Source: an uncultured Bacteroidales bacterium (GTDB lineage: Bacteria > Bacteroidota > Bacteroidia > Bacteroidales > Paludibacteraceae). From it: a stretch of DNA of 64,000 bases. The position numbers and the translations under genes are program-made. The notes beneath the pieces are model-generated. The model was given only the letters and a program-made list of their open reading frames with translations. It was not told where the DNA came from and did no database searches. Of the stretch, positions 35,016 to 43,306 are shown one piece after another. Position 1 is the stretch's first letter. Every line of letters starts with the position of its first letter. The stretch spans positions 84,207 through 148,206 of the forward strand of contig ONND01000005.1 in NCBI GenBank assembly GCA_900319105.1, in the 5' to 3' direction.

Positions 35016-36317
35016 ATGAGACCGTATAAAGTTCTGATATTTATAGCCTGTGTGATGGGATGCCTGGCAGCACTATGCGTAGTGTTGCCCGGACGCCTTG
35101 CGTGGGGAGATACGGAACTGAGATGGCCGACGATAGCGGAAGTACTAAGCACCAACCAACCTCCCCATGAAGGGGAGGAGATAGAGCAACTAGATACTCT
35201 AGAGAGACTAGATACGCTAGATACGCCAGCCCCTCCGGAGAAGAGCGAGGAGAGGCTACCCATTCCCAAGATCACTGTTGATTCAACCACTGATAGCCGT
35301 ATCTTCCTGCAGGCATTCTATGCCTCCTTGGCAGAGGTGGGGCACCGGCGCATTCGTGTGATGCACTACGGGGATAGTCAGATCGAAGAAGACCGCATGA
35401 CGATGCAAATCCGTTCTACACTTCAAGCGCGCTACGGCGGTCGGGGTATTGGCCTAATGCCGCTCGCCCAGACGATCCCTACTCTCACGGAAAAACAGCA
35501 ACTCTTCATGAACGGCCGGTACGTAAGCCCGGCGCAAGGCCCGAGACGCTATTTCGTCTATGGCTACAAACGTGACCAACGTAGCGACGGGCTGTATGGT
35601 GTCATGGGACAGATGGCGGAGATGAACGACAGTCTGGTGAGCGGCAGTGAGCAGATGATGGCTGTTTGTACGCCGCAGGGAAAGCAAGCACGATACACCC
35701 GATGGCAAGTGTTCGCCGACAGTACCATCCGGGCAACTCTCTCCGGCGACACAGTGCGGTTGGCGGGTAAAGGAAACGTTTATGGTCTGTCGCAGGAGAG
35801 CGAGACAGGTATCATCGTCGATAATATCCCCATGCGAGGCTGTTTGGGTACGGTCTTCACGAAGATCGACAGTACACAGTTGGCGGATTTCTACCGCGAA
35901 CAGAACGTGCGGCTGATCATCCTGCAGTTCGGAGGCAATGCTATACCCTCCAACCAGAACCCCGGCACCATCCAGAGTATCGTAAGGGGTTTGCGGGAAC
36001 AAGTACGTTTCTTACGGACCTGCGCCCCGCAAGCTTCGTTCCTCTTCATCGGTCCGAGCGACATGCTCACTCAGACGGACGGTGAATGGCACACCTTCCC
36101 TATGGTGCCCTACATGGATAAGTTACTGCGTAAGATGGCGCTTGAAGAGAACATCGCTTATTTCAGTTTGTATCGCTGGATGGGCGGTGCCGGTAGTATG
36201 ATGAGGTGGCAGGAGATCGGTCTGGCAGGCTCGGATGGCATACATTTTACCCGCGCCGGGGCACGCAAAGCCGGAAATGCGGTCGCAGATTGGATATTGG
36301 AGGGGATAGAGAGTTGA
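35016..36317 (+). CDS. Periplasmic SGNH/GDSL-type esterase partner of MBOAT
   Basis: A 433-residue protein with an N-terminal membrane anchor (VLIFIACVMGCLAALCVVL), a low-complexity linker and an SGNH-hydrolase domain from about residue 95. MHYGDSQIEEDRM is block I with the catalytic Ser, LIILQFGGNAIP is the Gly/Asn block, and GSDGIHFTRAGARKAG holds the Asp-x-His of block V. SGNH proteins beside MBOAT genes usually act as the periplasmic step of polysaccharide O-acetylation. The linker (QPPHEGEEIEQLDTLERL, DTLDTP) is built from an R1 copy plus tandem TAGATAC words. The MBOAT gene follows 28 bases later. Confidence 0.85.
   Translation: MRPYKVLIFIACVMGCLAALCVVLPGRLAWGDTELRWPTIAEVLSTNQPPHEGEEIEQLDTLERLDTLDTPAPPEKSEERLPIPKITVDSTTDSRIFLQAFYASLAEVGHRRIRVMHYGDSQIEEDRMTMQIRSTLQARYGGRGIGLMPLAQTIPTLTEKQQLFMNGRYVSPAQGPRRYFVYGYKRDQRSDGLYGVMGQMAEMNDSLVSGSEQMMAVCTPQGKQARYTRWQVFADSTIRATLSGDTVRLAGKGNVYGLSQESETGIIVDNIPMRGCLGTVFTKIDSTQLADFYREQNVRLIILQFGGNAIPSNQNPGTIQSIVRGLREQVRFLRTCAPQASFLFIGPSDMLTQTDGEWHTFPMVPYMDKLLRKMALEENIAYFSLYRWMGGAGSMMRWQEIGLAGSDGIHFTRAGARKAGNAVADWILEGIES
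35153..35180. repeat. R1 copy in the SGNH gene
   Basis: CCAACCTCCCCATGAAGG, GGAGGAG. Tandem ACTAGATAC words follow to about 35228. Read as QPPHEGEE. Confidence 0.75.
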
Positions 36318-36349
36318 AAGTTGAAAGAAGTTTTAAAGTTGAAAGTTGG
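36311..36349. repeat. Word array GTTGAAA at the MBOAT start
   Basis: GAGTTGAAAGTTGAAAGAAG, TTTTAAAGTTGAAAGTTGG. The TTG start codon of the MBOAT gene (36346) is part of the last word. Confidence 0.7.
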
Positions 36350-38244
36350 ACTTTTTACACCACATATTTGCCTTTGATGAGAACAGCCCGCTGCTGTTCA
36401 CCCAGTTCTATTTCTGGGCGTTCTTCGCGTTGGTGTATGCGCTCTTCGCGCTAATAATGTCTGTTGGCAAAACGACGAACAGCAAATTGCACCTGCGCAA
36501 CGTCTATCTACTCTTTGTCAGTTGGTTCTTCTATTATAAAACGAGCGGGCTCTTCCTGCTTATTCTGGCATTTGTAACCCTGAGCGATTGGCTCATCGCC
36601 GGACGGATAAAATCAGCCATCACAAACAACAAACCACAAATAGCCAAAATCTTTTTGACCCTCTCAGTGGCAATAGATTTAGGCATACTGGCTTATTTCA
36701 AGTATGCCTACTTCTTTACGAACGCCATCAACGACCTATGCGGTACAGATTTTCGGGTATTTGATATCTTCGCCTATATAGGGAACGGTTTTGCCGAGGC
36801 GGGTCGGTTCAGCGTTGATACAATCGTGCTGCCGGTAGGTATCTCGTTCTATATCTTCCAGGTAATCTCTTATACGGTGGATGTTTTCCGGGGACGGATA
36901 CAACCGGTGAGGAACATCCTTGATTTCGGCTTCTACGTCTCCTTCTTCCCGCAGTTGGTAGCCGGACCTATTGTGCGTGCGGAAGAGTTCATCCCCCAGT
37001 TATACAAGCCCTTCCGTCTCAACCGCAGGGCTTTCGGCATCGCGGTCTTCTGGATCATCAACGGCTTGGGAAAGAAGATTATTATGTCGGATTATTTGGC
37101 GGTGAACCTCATTGATCGCGTCTTTGACAACCCGCTCCTTTTCTCGGGTTTTGAGAACCTCTTTGCCCTCTTCGCGTATTCGCTGCAGGTCTATGCGGAT
37201 TTCTCCGGGTACACGGATATCGCGATCGGCGTAGCCATGCTGATGGGTTTCTATCTGCCGATGAACTTCAACAGCCCGTATAAGTCACAGAGCCCTCAGG
37301 AGTTCTGGCGCAGGTGGCATATGTCGCTCGGTCGATGGCTCAAGAGTTACCTCTATATCCCCTTAGGAGGAAACCGTAAGATCGGGTTCGGTACTTATTT
37401 CTGGTTGAGTCTGATCGCGCTGGTGTCGGCAGCCCTCACCGGCTGGTGGTGGATTATTGCAGCTGTTGGCTGTTTGCTGTTGGCTATTGGCATTATTGAC
37501 CGCAGGCTAAAAGCGAAAGGCCAAGAGCTAAAAGCAAAGAGCAAACTCCTCTACTCCAACCTCAACTCGTTCATCACCCAGGTGCTCGGCGGTCTATGGC
37601 ACGGCGCGAGTTGGAATTTTATCATCTGGGGAGGCATCAACGGTTTCGGAATGATCATAGAGAAGATCTGGCGTGAGACAGGATGGCATCTTCGTTTCGT
37701 CCTCATAACGCTCTTGACTGCCGGCCTATGCGTCGCTGATTTCTACACCAACCTTCCGGCATGGCGGCTCTTCGCCGTCTGGGCAGCAATCATATGGGTC
37801 GGTACCGCTATCCGGTATATCTATTTCCTCTACGAGGGAACGGAGAATACGTTCACAAAAGCGATGGCGACCGCGTGGGCTGTCCTTCAGACGTTTACCT
37901 TCATCACGTTCACCCGTTTGTTCTTCCGCTCATCGAGCAACCTCGATCCGGCGACGGCAAATGAAGTAGCGTGGGCGACGGCGAAGAACATGGTCAATCA
38001 GATCGGCGGGGCATGGAACAACGCCATCATCCCGGATTTCCTGTGGGAGTACCGATGGGTGGTAGCGATGTTCATCGCCGGAATGCTCATCCACTGGGTA
38101 CCGACGAATTTCAAACGCCGGTATCGTCTATGGTTCAGCGCCATGCCTCTATGGCTGATGGTCCTCGCCGTCTGTGTCGCCATCATCGTCATTTATCAGT
38201 TCGTCTCCGCCGAGATGCAACCGTTTATATATTTTCAGTTTTAG
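36346..38244 (+). CDS. MBOAT O-acyltransferase (AlgI/PatA type)
   Basis: A 632-residue integral membrane protein with more than ten segments. The start is TTG at 36346, giving LDFLHHIFAFDENSPLLFTQ, the conserved N-terminus of the Bacteroidetes family. MBOAT motifs are YADFSGYTDIAIGVAMLMG, FNSPYKSQSPQEFWRRWHMSL, and GGLWHGASWNFIIWG with the essential His. These enzymes move acetyl groups across the inner membrane onto an exopolysaccharide or peptidoglycan, with the SGNH protein next door. Segments AITNNKPQIAKI (R4) and RLKAKGQELKAKSKLL with flanking LLLAIG (R3) are repeats in loops; the second fills the loop before the active His. Confidence 0.92.
   Translation: MDFLHHIFAFDENSPLLFTQFYFWAFFALVYALFALIMSVGKTTNSKLHLRNVYLLFVSWFFYYKTSGLFLLILAFVTLSDWLIAGRIKSAITNNKPQIAKIFLTLSVAIDLGILAYFKYAYFFTNAINDLCGTDFRVFDIFAYIGNGFAEAGRFSVDTIVLPVGISFYIFQVISYTVDVFRGRIQPVRNILDFGFYVSFFPQLVAGPIVRAEEFIPQLYKPFRLNRRAFGIAVFWIINGLGKKIIMSDYLAVNLIDRVFDNPLLFSGFENLFALFAYSLQVYADFSGYTDIAIGVAMLMGFYLPMNFNSPYKSQSPQEFWRRWHMSLGRWLKSYLYIPLGGNRKIGFGTYFWLSLIALVSAALTGWWWIIAAVGCLLLAIGIIDRRLKAKGQELKAKSKLLYSNLNSFITQVLGGLWHGASWNFIIWGGINGFGMIIEKIWRETGWHLRFVLITLLTAGLCVADFYTNLPAWRLFAVWAAIIWVGTAIRYIYFLYEGTENTFTKAMATAWAVLQTFTFITFTRLFFRSSSNLDPATANEVAWATAKNMVNQIGGAWNNAIIPDFLWEYRWVVAMFIAGMLIHWVPTNFKRRYRLWFSAMPLWLMVLAVCVAIIVIYQFVSAEMQPFIYFQF
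36613..36650. repeat. R4-like copy in the MBOAT gene
   Basis: CAGCCATCACAAACAACAAA, CCACAAATAGCC. Read as AITNNKPQIAK. Confidence 0.5.
37459..37545. repeat. R3 double copy in the MBOAT gene
   Basis: GCAGCTGTTGGCTGTTTGC, TGTTGGCTATTGGC, then CTAAAAGCGAAAGGCC, AAGAGCTAAAAGC. Two halves in opposite orientation, as in dxs. The left half is read as hydrophobic (AAVGCLLLAIG), the right as basic (LKAKGQELKAK). Confidence 0.75.
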
Positions 38245-38300
38245 ACCGCCCTACGGGCTGACAGAACACAGACCGTTTCACTGACAGAACACAGACCGAT
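38245..38300. repeat. R6 tandem copies before coaE
   Basis: ACCGCCCTACGGGCTGACAG, AACACAGACCGTTTCACTG, ACAGAACACAGACCG. The word ACAGAACACAGACCG occurs twice. It fills the whole gap between the MBOAT stop and coaE. Confidence 0.85.
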
Positions 38301-38301
38301 T

Positions 38302-38928
38302 ATGATTATTGGTATTACAGGAGGTATAGGAAGTGGGAAGTCCACTATCGCGCGAGCGCTCGCAGCCCGCGGGTACGCCGTTTATGACTGCGACAAGGAA
38401 GCCAAACGCATCATCGCCGAGAACAAGGACGTGCAGCAACAGATCATCAACTTGTTCGGCGAGAAATCATTTATCAATGGCATCTACAACACGCAATATA
38501 TCAGTAAGTGCGTGTTCTCTCCTTCCCTTCAGGGGAGGTCGGGAGAGGCTCTTCTTGCGCAACTCAACGCCATCATCCACCCTGCTGTCAAAGCAGATAT
38601 ACTTTCCCTCCCCTCTACGGGGAGGTTAGGAGGGGCTCCGGTCCTTTTCATCGAGTCCGCTATACTCGTCGAGGCAGGGTTAGATACCATTTGCGACAAG
38701 ATCATCGTTATAGAAGCGCCGGAGGAGGTACGTATCGCCCGAACGATCGAACGGGACTATGGAGGTGTGGCGACGGAAGAGAATATAAATAAGGTACGCG
38801 CGCGTATAAGGGCACAAAAATCCCCTGCGCCGGAAAAGACACAGGGGAAATACTATCGCGTTGCGAACGACGGCCGTTTAGTACTGAGCCGCGTCGTAAA
38901 CCTGATCTGCGACATCGCTACCCACTAA
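38302..38928 (+). CDS. coaE: Dephospho-CoA kinase with two R1 insertions
   Basis: A 208-residue P-loop kinase for the last step of coenzyme A synthesis. The P-loop is IGITGGIGSGKSTIARAL at residues 3-20, YDCDKEAKRI holds the acidic substrate site, LNAIIHPAV and VLFIESAILVEAGL are conserved, and VRIARTIERD is the lid. Segments VFSPSLQGRSGEALL and LSLPSTGRLGGAP are R1 copies in loops. Total length is still about that of the family, so other parts are trimmed. The end overlaps the convergent DJ-1 gene by 51 bases. Confidence 0.94.
   Translation: MIIGITGGIGSGKSTIARALAARGYAVYDCDKEAKRIIAENKDVQQQIINLFGEKSFINGIYNTQYISKCVFSPSLQGRSGEALLAQLNAIIHPAVKADILSLPSTGRLGGAPVLFIESAILVEAGLDTICDKIIVIEAPEEVRIARTIERDYGGVATEENINKVRARIRAQKSPAPEKTQGKYYRVANDGRLVLSRVVNLICDIATH
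38515..38550. repeat. R1 copy in coaE, first
   Basis: TCTCTCCTTCCCTTCAGGG, GAGGTCGGGAGAGG. Read as FSPSLQGRSGEA. Confidence 0.8.
38603..38640. repeat. R1 copy in coaE, second
   Basis: TTTCCCTCCCCTCTACGGG, GAGGTTAGGAGGGGCTCCG. Read as LPSTGRLGGAP. Confidence 0.8.
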
Positions 38929-39405
38929 GCGCTCAATGATGCAGAACGCAAAGTCAGCACTCAATCCCGGACCTTTACCTGTGATCACATTCTTGCTCTC
39001 CACAACCAATCCACCTACATAACTCTCACCCAGTGCACTCTGGAAGCCCGGATAGCAGGTTGCCTGCTTGCCCTCCAGAATACCCAGTTTGCCCAGTACA
39101 GCGGGTGCGGCACAGATAGCGGCAATGAGTTTGTCGGCTTTGTTATGCTCAATCAGCAGGTCGCACAATGCGGAACACTCACCGAGTTTGGTTTGTCCAC
39201 CCGGCAAAATCAACATCTCGGCGTCTGAGAAATCGATGCGTTCAATCAGTCCGTCCGCTTCGACGGCGATGTTATGTGCTCCCAGCACCATCGGATTGCC
39301 GGTAATAGAAACGGTCGTCACGGCGATATTCGCCCGACGCAGTAAATCAATAGTGGTAATTGCCTCGATTTCCTCGAAACCATTGTCTAAAAACAGATAG
39401 TTCAT
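38878..39405 (-). CDS. DJ-1/PfpI-family protein
   Basis: A 175-residue DJ-1/YajL-type protein: MNYLFLDNGFEEIEAITTID with the conserved Glu, LILPGGQTKLGE, and the nucleophile elbow IAAICAAPAVLGKLG with reactive Cys near residue 100, then NVITGKGPGLSADFAF. Members have chaperone, glyoxalase or deglycase activities; the exact one is not predictable. It is last in the tonB operon (3 bases after tonB). Its final 17 codons overlap coaE on the other strand. Confidence 0.9.
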   Translation of the reverse strand: MNYLFLDNGFEEIEAITTIDLLRRANIAVTTVSITGNPMVLGAHNIAVEADGLIERIDFSDAEMLILPGGQTKLGECSALCDLLIEHNKADKLIAAICAAPAVLGKLGILEGKQATCYPGFQSALGESYVGGLVVESKNVITGKGPGLSADFAFCIIERLVGSDVADQVYDAAQY

Positions 39406-39407
39406 AA

Positions 39408-40178
39408 TTAGTTTAACTTAAATATATAGGTAATTGTTCCGATCTGGTCATGTTCGCCTTCGGTGAACTTCGCCTTGCGGGCTGCATCGAGGGCGAGTTG
39501 TTGGGTCTGTTTGTCGGATACGTCTCCGCCTTTGACGGTAGCACTGACTACCTGTCCGGCAGCGTTCACACGTATCTGAACGACCACTTTACCTTCCTGT
39601 TTGAAGGTGTTGGACGGTTGCGGCAGCGTTCCTTTGATGCCTCGTCCGGACAAGCTCCAGCTGTTACCTCCTACAGAACCGTGCCCGACGGGGTTACCTT
39701 TCTGTCCGGCACCTTGGCTGTCTCCCGAACCGGTGGTATTACCGCTTTGTCCGAAGAGCGAACCGAAGGCGTTGGCTTTGGCTACCGCCTCTGCTTCTTT
39801 GGCTTTGCGTTCCGCTTCGGCTGCTTCGCGTGCCTTGCGCTCCGCCTCCAGCCGTGCTTTCTCCTCTGCCTCACGTTTCTTCTTCGCTTCCGCGAGCGCC
39901 AAGGCTTCCTGCTCTTCCGACGTCAGCATTTCTTCTTCAGCAGGCGAGGACGGTTGAACGGGTGTTGCCGGTTCGGGCGCAGGCATCGGTACGGCCTCCG
40001 ACTGCTCGGCCATGTATCCGCCGGCCTCAGCTACCTCGCCAAAGGCAATCTCTACCCCTTCTTCCTCTTCCGGTACAACCGCGGTCAGATAGGTGAACCA
40101 CAGTATAAGAAAGACCAGGATCATGAAGATCGCAGTACCCACAGACGCTATTATATGTCGTTCTTGATTTTTCGTCAT
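39408..40178 (-). CDS. tonB: TonB/TolA-like energy transducer
   Basis: A 256-residue protein with one N-terminal membrane anchor (VGTAIFMILVFLILWFTYLTAV). A Pro/Glu-rich stretch and a TolA-like Ala/Glu/Lys/Arg coiled coil follow (residues 90-140, KKKREAEEKARLEAERKA), then a Gly/Ser/Asn-rich linker and a C-terminal domain (VVVQIRVNAAGQVVSATVKG, AARKAKF). It transmits the proton-motive force from ExbBD to outer-membrane TonB-dependent receptors. The long coil is more like TolA than classic TonB, and either name could be argued. It overlaps exbD by four bases. Confidence 0.88.
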   Translation of the reverse strand: MTKNQERHIIASVGTAIFMILVFLILWFTYLTAVVPEEEEGVEIAFGEVAEAGGYMAEQSEAVPMPAPEPATPVQPSSPAEEEMLTSEEQEALALAEAKKKREAEEKARLEAERKAREAAEAERKAKEAEAVAKANAFGSLFGQSGNTTGSGDSQGAGQKGNPVGHGSVGGNSWSLSGRGIKGTLPQPSNTFKQEGKVVVQIRVNAAGQVVSATVKGGDVSDKQTQQLALDAARKAKFTEGEHDQIGTITYIFKLN

Positions 40179-40582
40179 TTCTTGGTAGCGACCACTAATT
40201 TCATGTGGTGCTCATTCGCTATATCCAGCACACGAACTACCTCTTTATACGCTACGTCTTCATCGGCATGGAGCGCGATATAGACCGTTGAGTCCGCCTC
40301 TTGTACGCGGCTCAGGTAACCTTCCAGACTCTCGGGATCCACGGGTATAGGTTTCTCCTTGCCCAGCGCCACAAAATAATTACCGAGATTATCAATGGAC
40401 ACTTTCGCCACCTGCGGACGGGTCACCGTCTTCGAACGGGAGGTAGGCAGTTTGATCTTGATATCATTGGGAGAGGACATTGTACTTGCCATGACGAAGA
40501 AGAGGAGCAAGAGGAACACCAAATCCGTCATGGAGCTCATCGCAAACGTCGCTTCTACCCTATTACGTTTCTTTAAAGCCAT
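40175..40582 (-). CDS. exbD: Biopolymer transport protein ExbD/TolR
   Basis: A 135-residue ExbD/TolR protein. MALKKRNRVEATFAMSSMTD is followed by the membrane segment LVFLLLLFFVMASTM with the proton-channel Asp (MTDLVF). The periplasmic domain has VTRPQVAKVSIDNLGNYFV and the YIALHADEDVAYKEVVRVLD pattern. The ATG at 40582 is chosen because the longer frame from 40693 begins inside the exbB gene. Many Bacteroides clusters have two exbD genes; only one is here. Confidence 0.93.
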   Translation of the reverse strand: MALKKRNRVEATFAMSSMTDLVFLLLLFFVMASTMSSPNDIKIKLPTSRSKTVTRPQVAKVSIDNLGNYFVALGKEKPIPVDPESLEGYLSRVQEADSTVYIALHADEDVAYKEVVRVLDIANEHHMKLVVATKK

Positions 40583-40631
40583 AAAATTAACTTGTTTAAT
40601 TTTTATTTGGGGTCCCCGCAAATTTGCGCGA

Positions 40632-41324
40632 CTATGCCGGTTCGTTGAGCAGGTCCATAAACTCCATCGTGCGGCTCTCGAGCAGACGAACAACGCGGTC
40701 GATACGGGCTACGAGGTAGTTATAGGCGAACATCGCCAGAATACCGACGATCAGACCACCGATAGTCGTCACCATCGCCTGGTACATACCGGTAGAGAGC
40801 GCACTCATCTCGATAATACCGCCGGAGGTCTGCGCCATGTTATAGAAGGTCTGAACCATACCGAGTACCGTACCGAGGAAACCGAGCATCGGAGCACCGC
40901 CGGCTACGGTCGCCAGCACGACGAGACCTTTCTCCAGACGACCGACCTCGATATTTCCTACGTTCTCCACGGCTACCTGTACATCCTGCATCGGACGGCC
41001 GATACGCGAGATTCCTTTCTCGATCATGTGCGCCGAAGGGGTGTCGGTCTGCTTGCACAGGTTCTGAGCCGAGTCGATCTTACCCTCATGAATATAGTCG
41101 CGAATGCGATCCATGAAGGATTTATCTTCGCGCGTAGCCTGCTTGAGCACCACCAGGCGCTCGATGAAGATATAACATGCGCCACAGAGCAGGATAGCGA
41201 GGATGATCATGATCCAGCCGCCGTACTGCGCCATTTCCCAAAGGTTCATAGATTGCTGAACGGGTTCTTCGATAGCTGCTACCTGTTCTTCTACCGCAGC
41301 CAATGTGTCAATTTGTAATAACAT
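40632..41324 (-). CDS. exbB: MotA/TolQ/ExbB proton channel protein
   Basis: A 230-residue ExbB/TolQ protein with three membrane segments (GGWIMIILAILLCGACYIF; VLATVAGGAPMLGFLGTVLGMV; YQAMVTTIGGLIVGILAMFAYNYL). GFLGTVLGM is the family hallmark. I chose ATG 41324; a TTG at 41336 lies in the R4 array. It is first in the exbB-exbD-tonB-DJ-1 run, downstream of pdxJ. Confidence 0.93.
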   Translation of the reverse strand: MLLQIDTLAAVEEQVAAIEEPVQQSMNLWEMAQYGGWIMIILAILLCGACYIFIERLVVLKQATREDKSFMDRIRDYIHEGKIDSAQNLCKQTDTPSAHMIEKGISRIGRPMQDVQVAVENVGNIEVGRLEKGLVVLATVAGGAPMLGFLGTVLGMVQTFYNMAQTSGGIIEMSALSTGMYQAMVTTIGGLIVGILAMFAYNYLVARIDRVVRLLESRTMEFMDLLNEPA

Positions 41325-41332
41325 ATTAATTT

Positions 41333-41422
41333 TCAAATTTCAAATATCAAATATCAAATGTCAAATATCAAATCTCAAATCTCAAATGACAAATGTCAAA
41401 TCTCAAATCTCAAATCTCAAAT
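41333..41422. repeat. R4 array between pdxJ and exbB
   Basis: Twelve or so words of CAAATATCAAATGTC, CAAATCTCAAAT and CAAATGACAAATG fill the gap completely, up to the pdxJ stop. The word length is 7 bases with variation at two positions. Confidence 0.85.
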
Positions 41423-41425
41423 GAC

Positions 41426-42139
41426 TTACTTCAGTAAGTCCAAATACTCCTGTATAGTCTCCTGGATACCGAGGTACAGGGCGTCGCAGATGATCGCATG
41501 TCCGATAGATACCTCTGCGGTCCAAGGGAAAGCTTTGATGAAGGGCTTGAGGTTCTTGAGGTTCAGGTCATGGCCTGCATTCATGCCGAGACCCAACTCA
41601 TGCGCTTTCTCCGCGGCGGGACGGTACATCTCTATCGCGCGCTTGGGATCCTCCGGGAACAACTCCGCGTACGGCCCCGTATAGAGCTCAACGCGGTCAG
41701 CACCCGTGCGCAGGGCATATTCTACCATTACGGGATCGGGATCCACGAAGATACTCACACGCATCCGATAGGCGTGAAGCTGGTTCACAATGCCTTTGAG
41801 GAAATGCAGGTTGCGACGCGTGTCCCAGCCATGGTTGGAGGTCAACTGCGTCGGATCATCCGGCACAAGGGTCACTTGGGTCGGACGCACATCCGTCACG
41901 AGCGCCATGAACTCATCCGTCGGATTGCCCTCTACGTTCAACTCCGTCGTCACCATCGACTTCAACTGATACACATCTTCCTTGCGGATATGCCGCTCGT
42001 CGGGACGGGGATGCACGGTAATGCCCTGCGCACCGAACAACTCACAATCCACTGCAAAACGCTGTACATCAGGCAGATTACCGCCACGAGCATTGCGCAA
42101 CGTTGCCACTTTGTTGATATTTACACTAAGCTTTGTCAT
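41426..42139 (-). CDS. pdxJ: Pyridoxine 5'-phosphate synthase
   Basis: A 238-residue PdxJ, which condenses 1-deoxyxylulose 5-phosphate with 3-amino-2-oxopropyl phosphate to pyridoxine phosphate. MTKLSVNINKVATLRNARGG is the conserved start, and ITVHPRPDERHIRKEDV, ELNVEGNP, ADRVELYTGPYAE and LGMNAGHDLNLKNL line the active site. ATG 42139 is set by the promoter at 42160-42191; the longer frame is an artefact. Its substrate links it to dxs in this window. It heads the pdxJ-exbB-exbD-tonB run typical for Bacteroidales. Confidence 0.96.
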   Translation of the reverse strand: MTKLSVNINKVATLRNARGGNLPDVQRFAVDCELFGAQGITVHPRPDERHIRKEDVYQLKSMVTTELNVEGNPTDEFMALVTDVRPTQVTLVPDDPTQLTSNHGWDTRRNLHFLKGIVNQLHAYRMRVSIFVDPDPVMVEYALRTGADRVELYTGPYAELFPEDPKRAIEMYRPAAEKAHELGLGMNAGHDLNLKNLKPFIKAFPWTAEVSIGHAIICDALYLGIQETIQEYLDLLK

Positions 42140-42159
42140 AGTCATTAACAAAATCCGCT

Positions 42160-42191
42160 GCAAAGGTACTGCTTTTTTTTGATATATGCAA
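42160..42191 (-). promoter_or_regulatory. Promoter of pdxJ
   Basis: Minus strand: TTGCATATATC, eight A, GCAGTACCTTTGCAGCG. This is the consensus form of the extended motif. Confidence 0.88.
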
Positions 42192-42311
42192 GAAAATCGA
42201 AGATTTTTTTGGTTGTTAGTCCATGCGTGCGCTGTCGTTAGGGGCTCGGCGAGGAAGCGCCGAGAAGTGGACAGCAGGGTGCGGGATGGTGTACGGTGTA
42301 GGGTGTGGGGG

Positions 42312-42746
42312 TTAGAAGACGGGATGTTCCTTACGGATGACGGCACGGATGAAATTGTCTATGCGGGCATAGATAGTATAGTTGCCCTCCGCGTCTTTGG
42401 GTGCAATAGGATCGGGTTTGCCCTTTAGTTGGGCATAGAAACGTGTTTTGACAGAGTCGAGAAAGGCTTGTTTCTCTTCGGAAAGAGGTGTTTTGAGTTT
42501 GAGCGCATCGATGAACTCCTGCGCGAGATGTGAGGCATTACCGAAGGCGTTCATGTTCGCGCGCTCGCCGGCATAAATAGGATTTGCCTTGTAATTGCGA
42601 GGGTGCGGTATATAGGCTTCGAGGCGGCCTACTCTGGTTTCATTTCCTTCATAATCATGGAAGTGTTTGCGACGCTCTACGGTGCCTCCCTTGGAGTGGG
42701 CTCCAAGCATTTCCTCGATGTGGGGTTGGTGTTTAATTTTAGCCAT
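42312..42746 (-). CDS. Conserved hypothetical protein (144 aa)
   Basis: A 144-residue soluble basic protein (MAKIKHQPHIEEMLGAHSKG, YIPHPRNYKANPIYAGER, ANMNAFGNASHLAQEF, then a C-terminal part with IDNFIRAVIRKE). I recall similar proteins in Bacteroidetes genomes with the same HPRNY and AFG patterns but no assigned function. It has no signal peptide or membrane segment. It lies between pdxJ and the toxin-antitoxin pair. Confidence 0.6.
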   Translation of the reverse strand: MAKIKHQPHIEEMLGAHSKGGTVERRKHFHDYEGNETRVGRLEAYIPHPRNYKANPIYAGERANMNAFGNASHLAQEFIDALKLKTPLSEEKQAFLDSVKTRFYAQLKGKPDPIAPKDAEGNYTIYARIDNFIRAVIRKEHPVF

Positions 42747-42887
42747 AGTATTTAAAGGGTGTTTGTTTATTCTATTCCGGATAGTGGTTGCATAGTCGAT
42801 TACCTCTCGATTAGACCAATAATTTCGAACTTACCACGTACTTATCTCGCACTTATCACGCACTAATTTCAGTATATAAAACCTTTG

Positions 42888-42912
42888 GTATTATATACTA
42901 TGTATATAATAC
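42888..42912. repeat. Perfect AT-rich palindrome downstream of the toxin gene
   Basis: GTATTATATAC (42888-42898), TAT, GTATATAATAC (42902-42912): eleven perfect pairs around three bases. The 42747-42964 gap otherwise holds words of CACGTACTTATC and CGATTACCTC and no gene. It may be an operator or a weak terminator of the toxin-antitoxin unit. Confidence 0.6.
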
Positions 42913-42964
42913 TGTGGTGTTCATGATTTTTTGCTGAAATCGAGTGCAAAGATAGGAAAAATAA

Positions 42965-43306
42965 TTAGAGGGTAATATCTAACCGATGACCAATTAGTTG
43001 ATTATTTCCTAAATATATGATACTATACACATTTTCCAATTCTTCGAAGAACGCGTACCATGTAGTGTGGCTACTCTTGCGAAATCGCACATAGAACACT
43101 TCTTTTCCGTCAACTTTATAGCGATTGAAGTATTCGGGCGCTTTCACGCGAATGGAGTTTTGTAAATTAAGCGCAAAATAACGGAAAATATCACGCATAT
43201 AATCGACTGCGTAATCTTCTTCGCTAAAGTACCGCTGTTCTACTAACTCCTTTACACTCTCTTCAAACTGCAAAAGAGCTTGCCGTGTATAGACGACGTC
43301 TTTCAT
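42965..43306 (-). CDS. RelE/ParE-superfamily toxin
   Basis: A 113-residue protein of a Bacteroidetes ParE/HigB-like toxin branch: VVYTRQALLQFEESVKELVE, APEYFNRYKVDGKEVFYVRF, and HTTWYAFFEELENVYSIIYLGNNQ. Such toxins cut mRNA on the ribosome or poison gyrase; which applies is not clear from sequence. It overlaps the small upstream gene by four bases (ATGA at 43303-43306), the usual antitoxin-first coupling. Confidence 0.75.
   Translation of the reverse strand: MKDVVYTRQALLQFEESVKELVEQRYFSEEDYAVDYMRDIFRYFALNLQNSIRVKAPEYFNRYKVDGKEVFYVRFRKSSHTTWYAFFEELENVYSIIYLGNNQLIGHRLDITL

Noticed and set aside
41333-41422. Possible CRISPR-like array
   Set aside because: The words are 7-8 bases, vary among themselves, and there are no unique spacers of constant length or cas genes.
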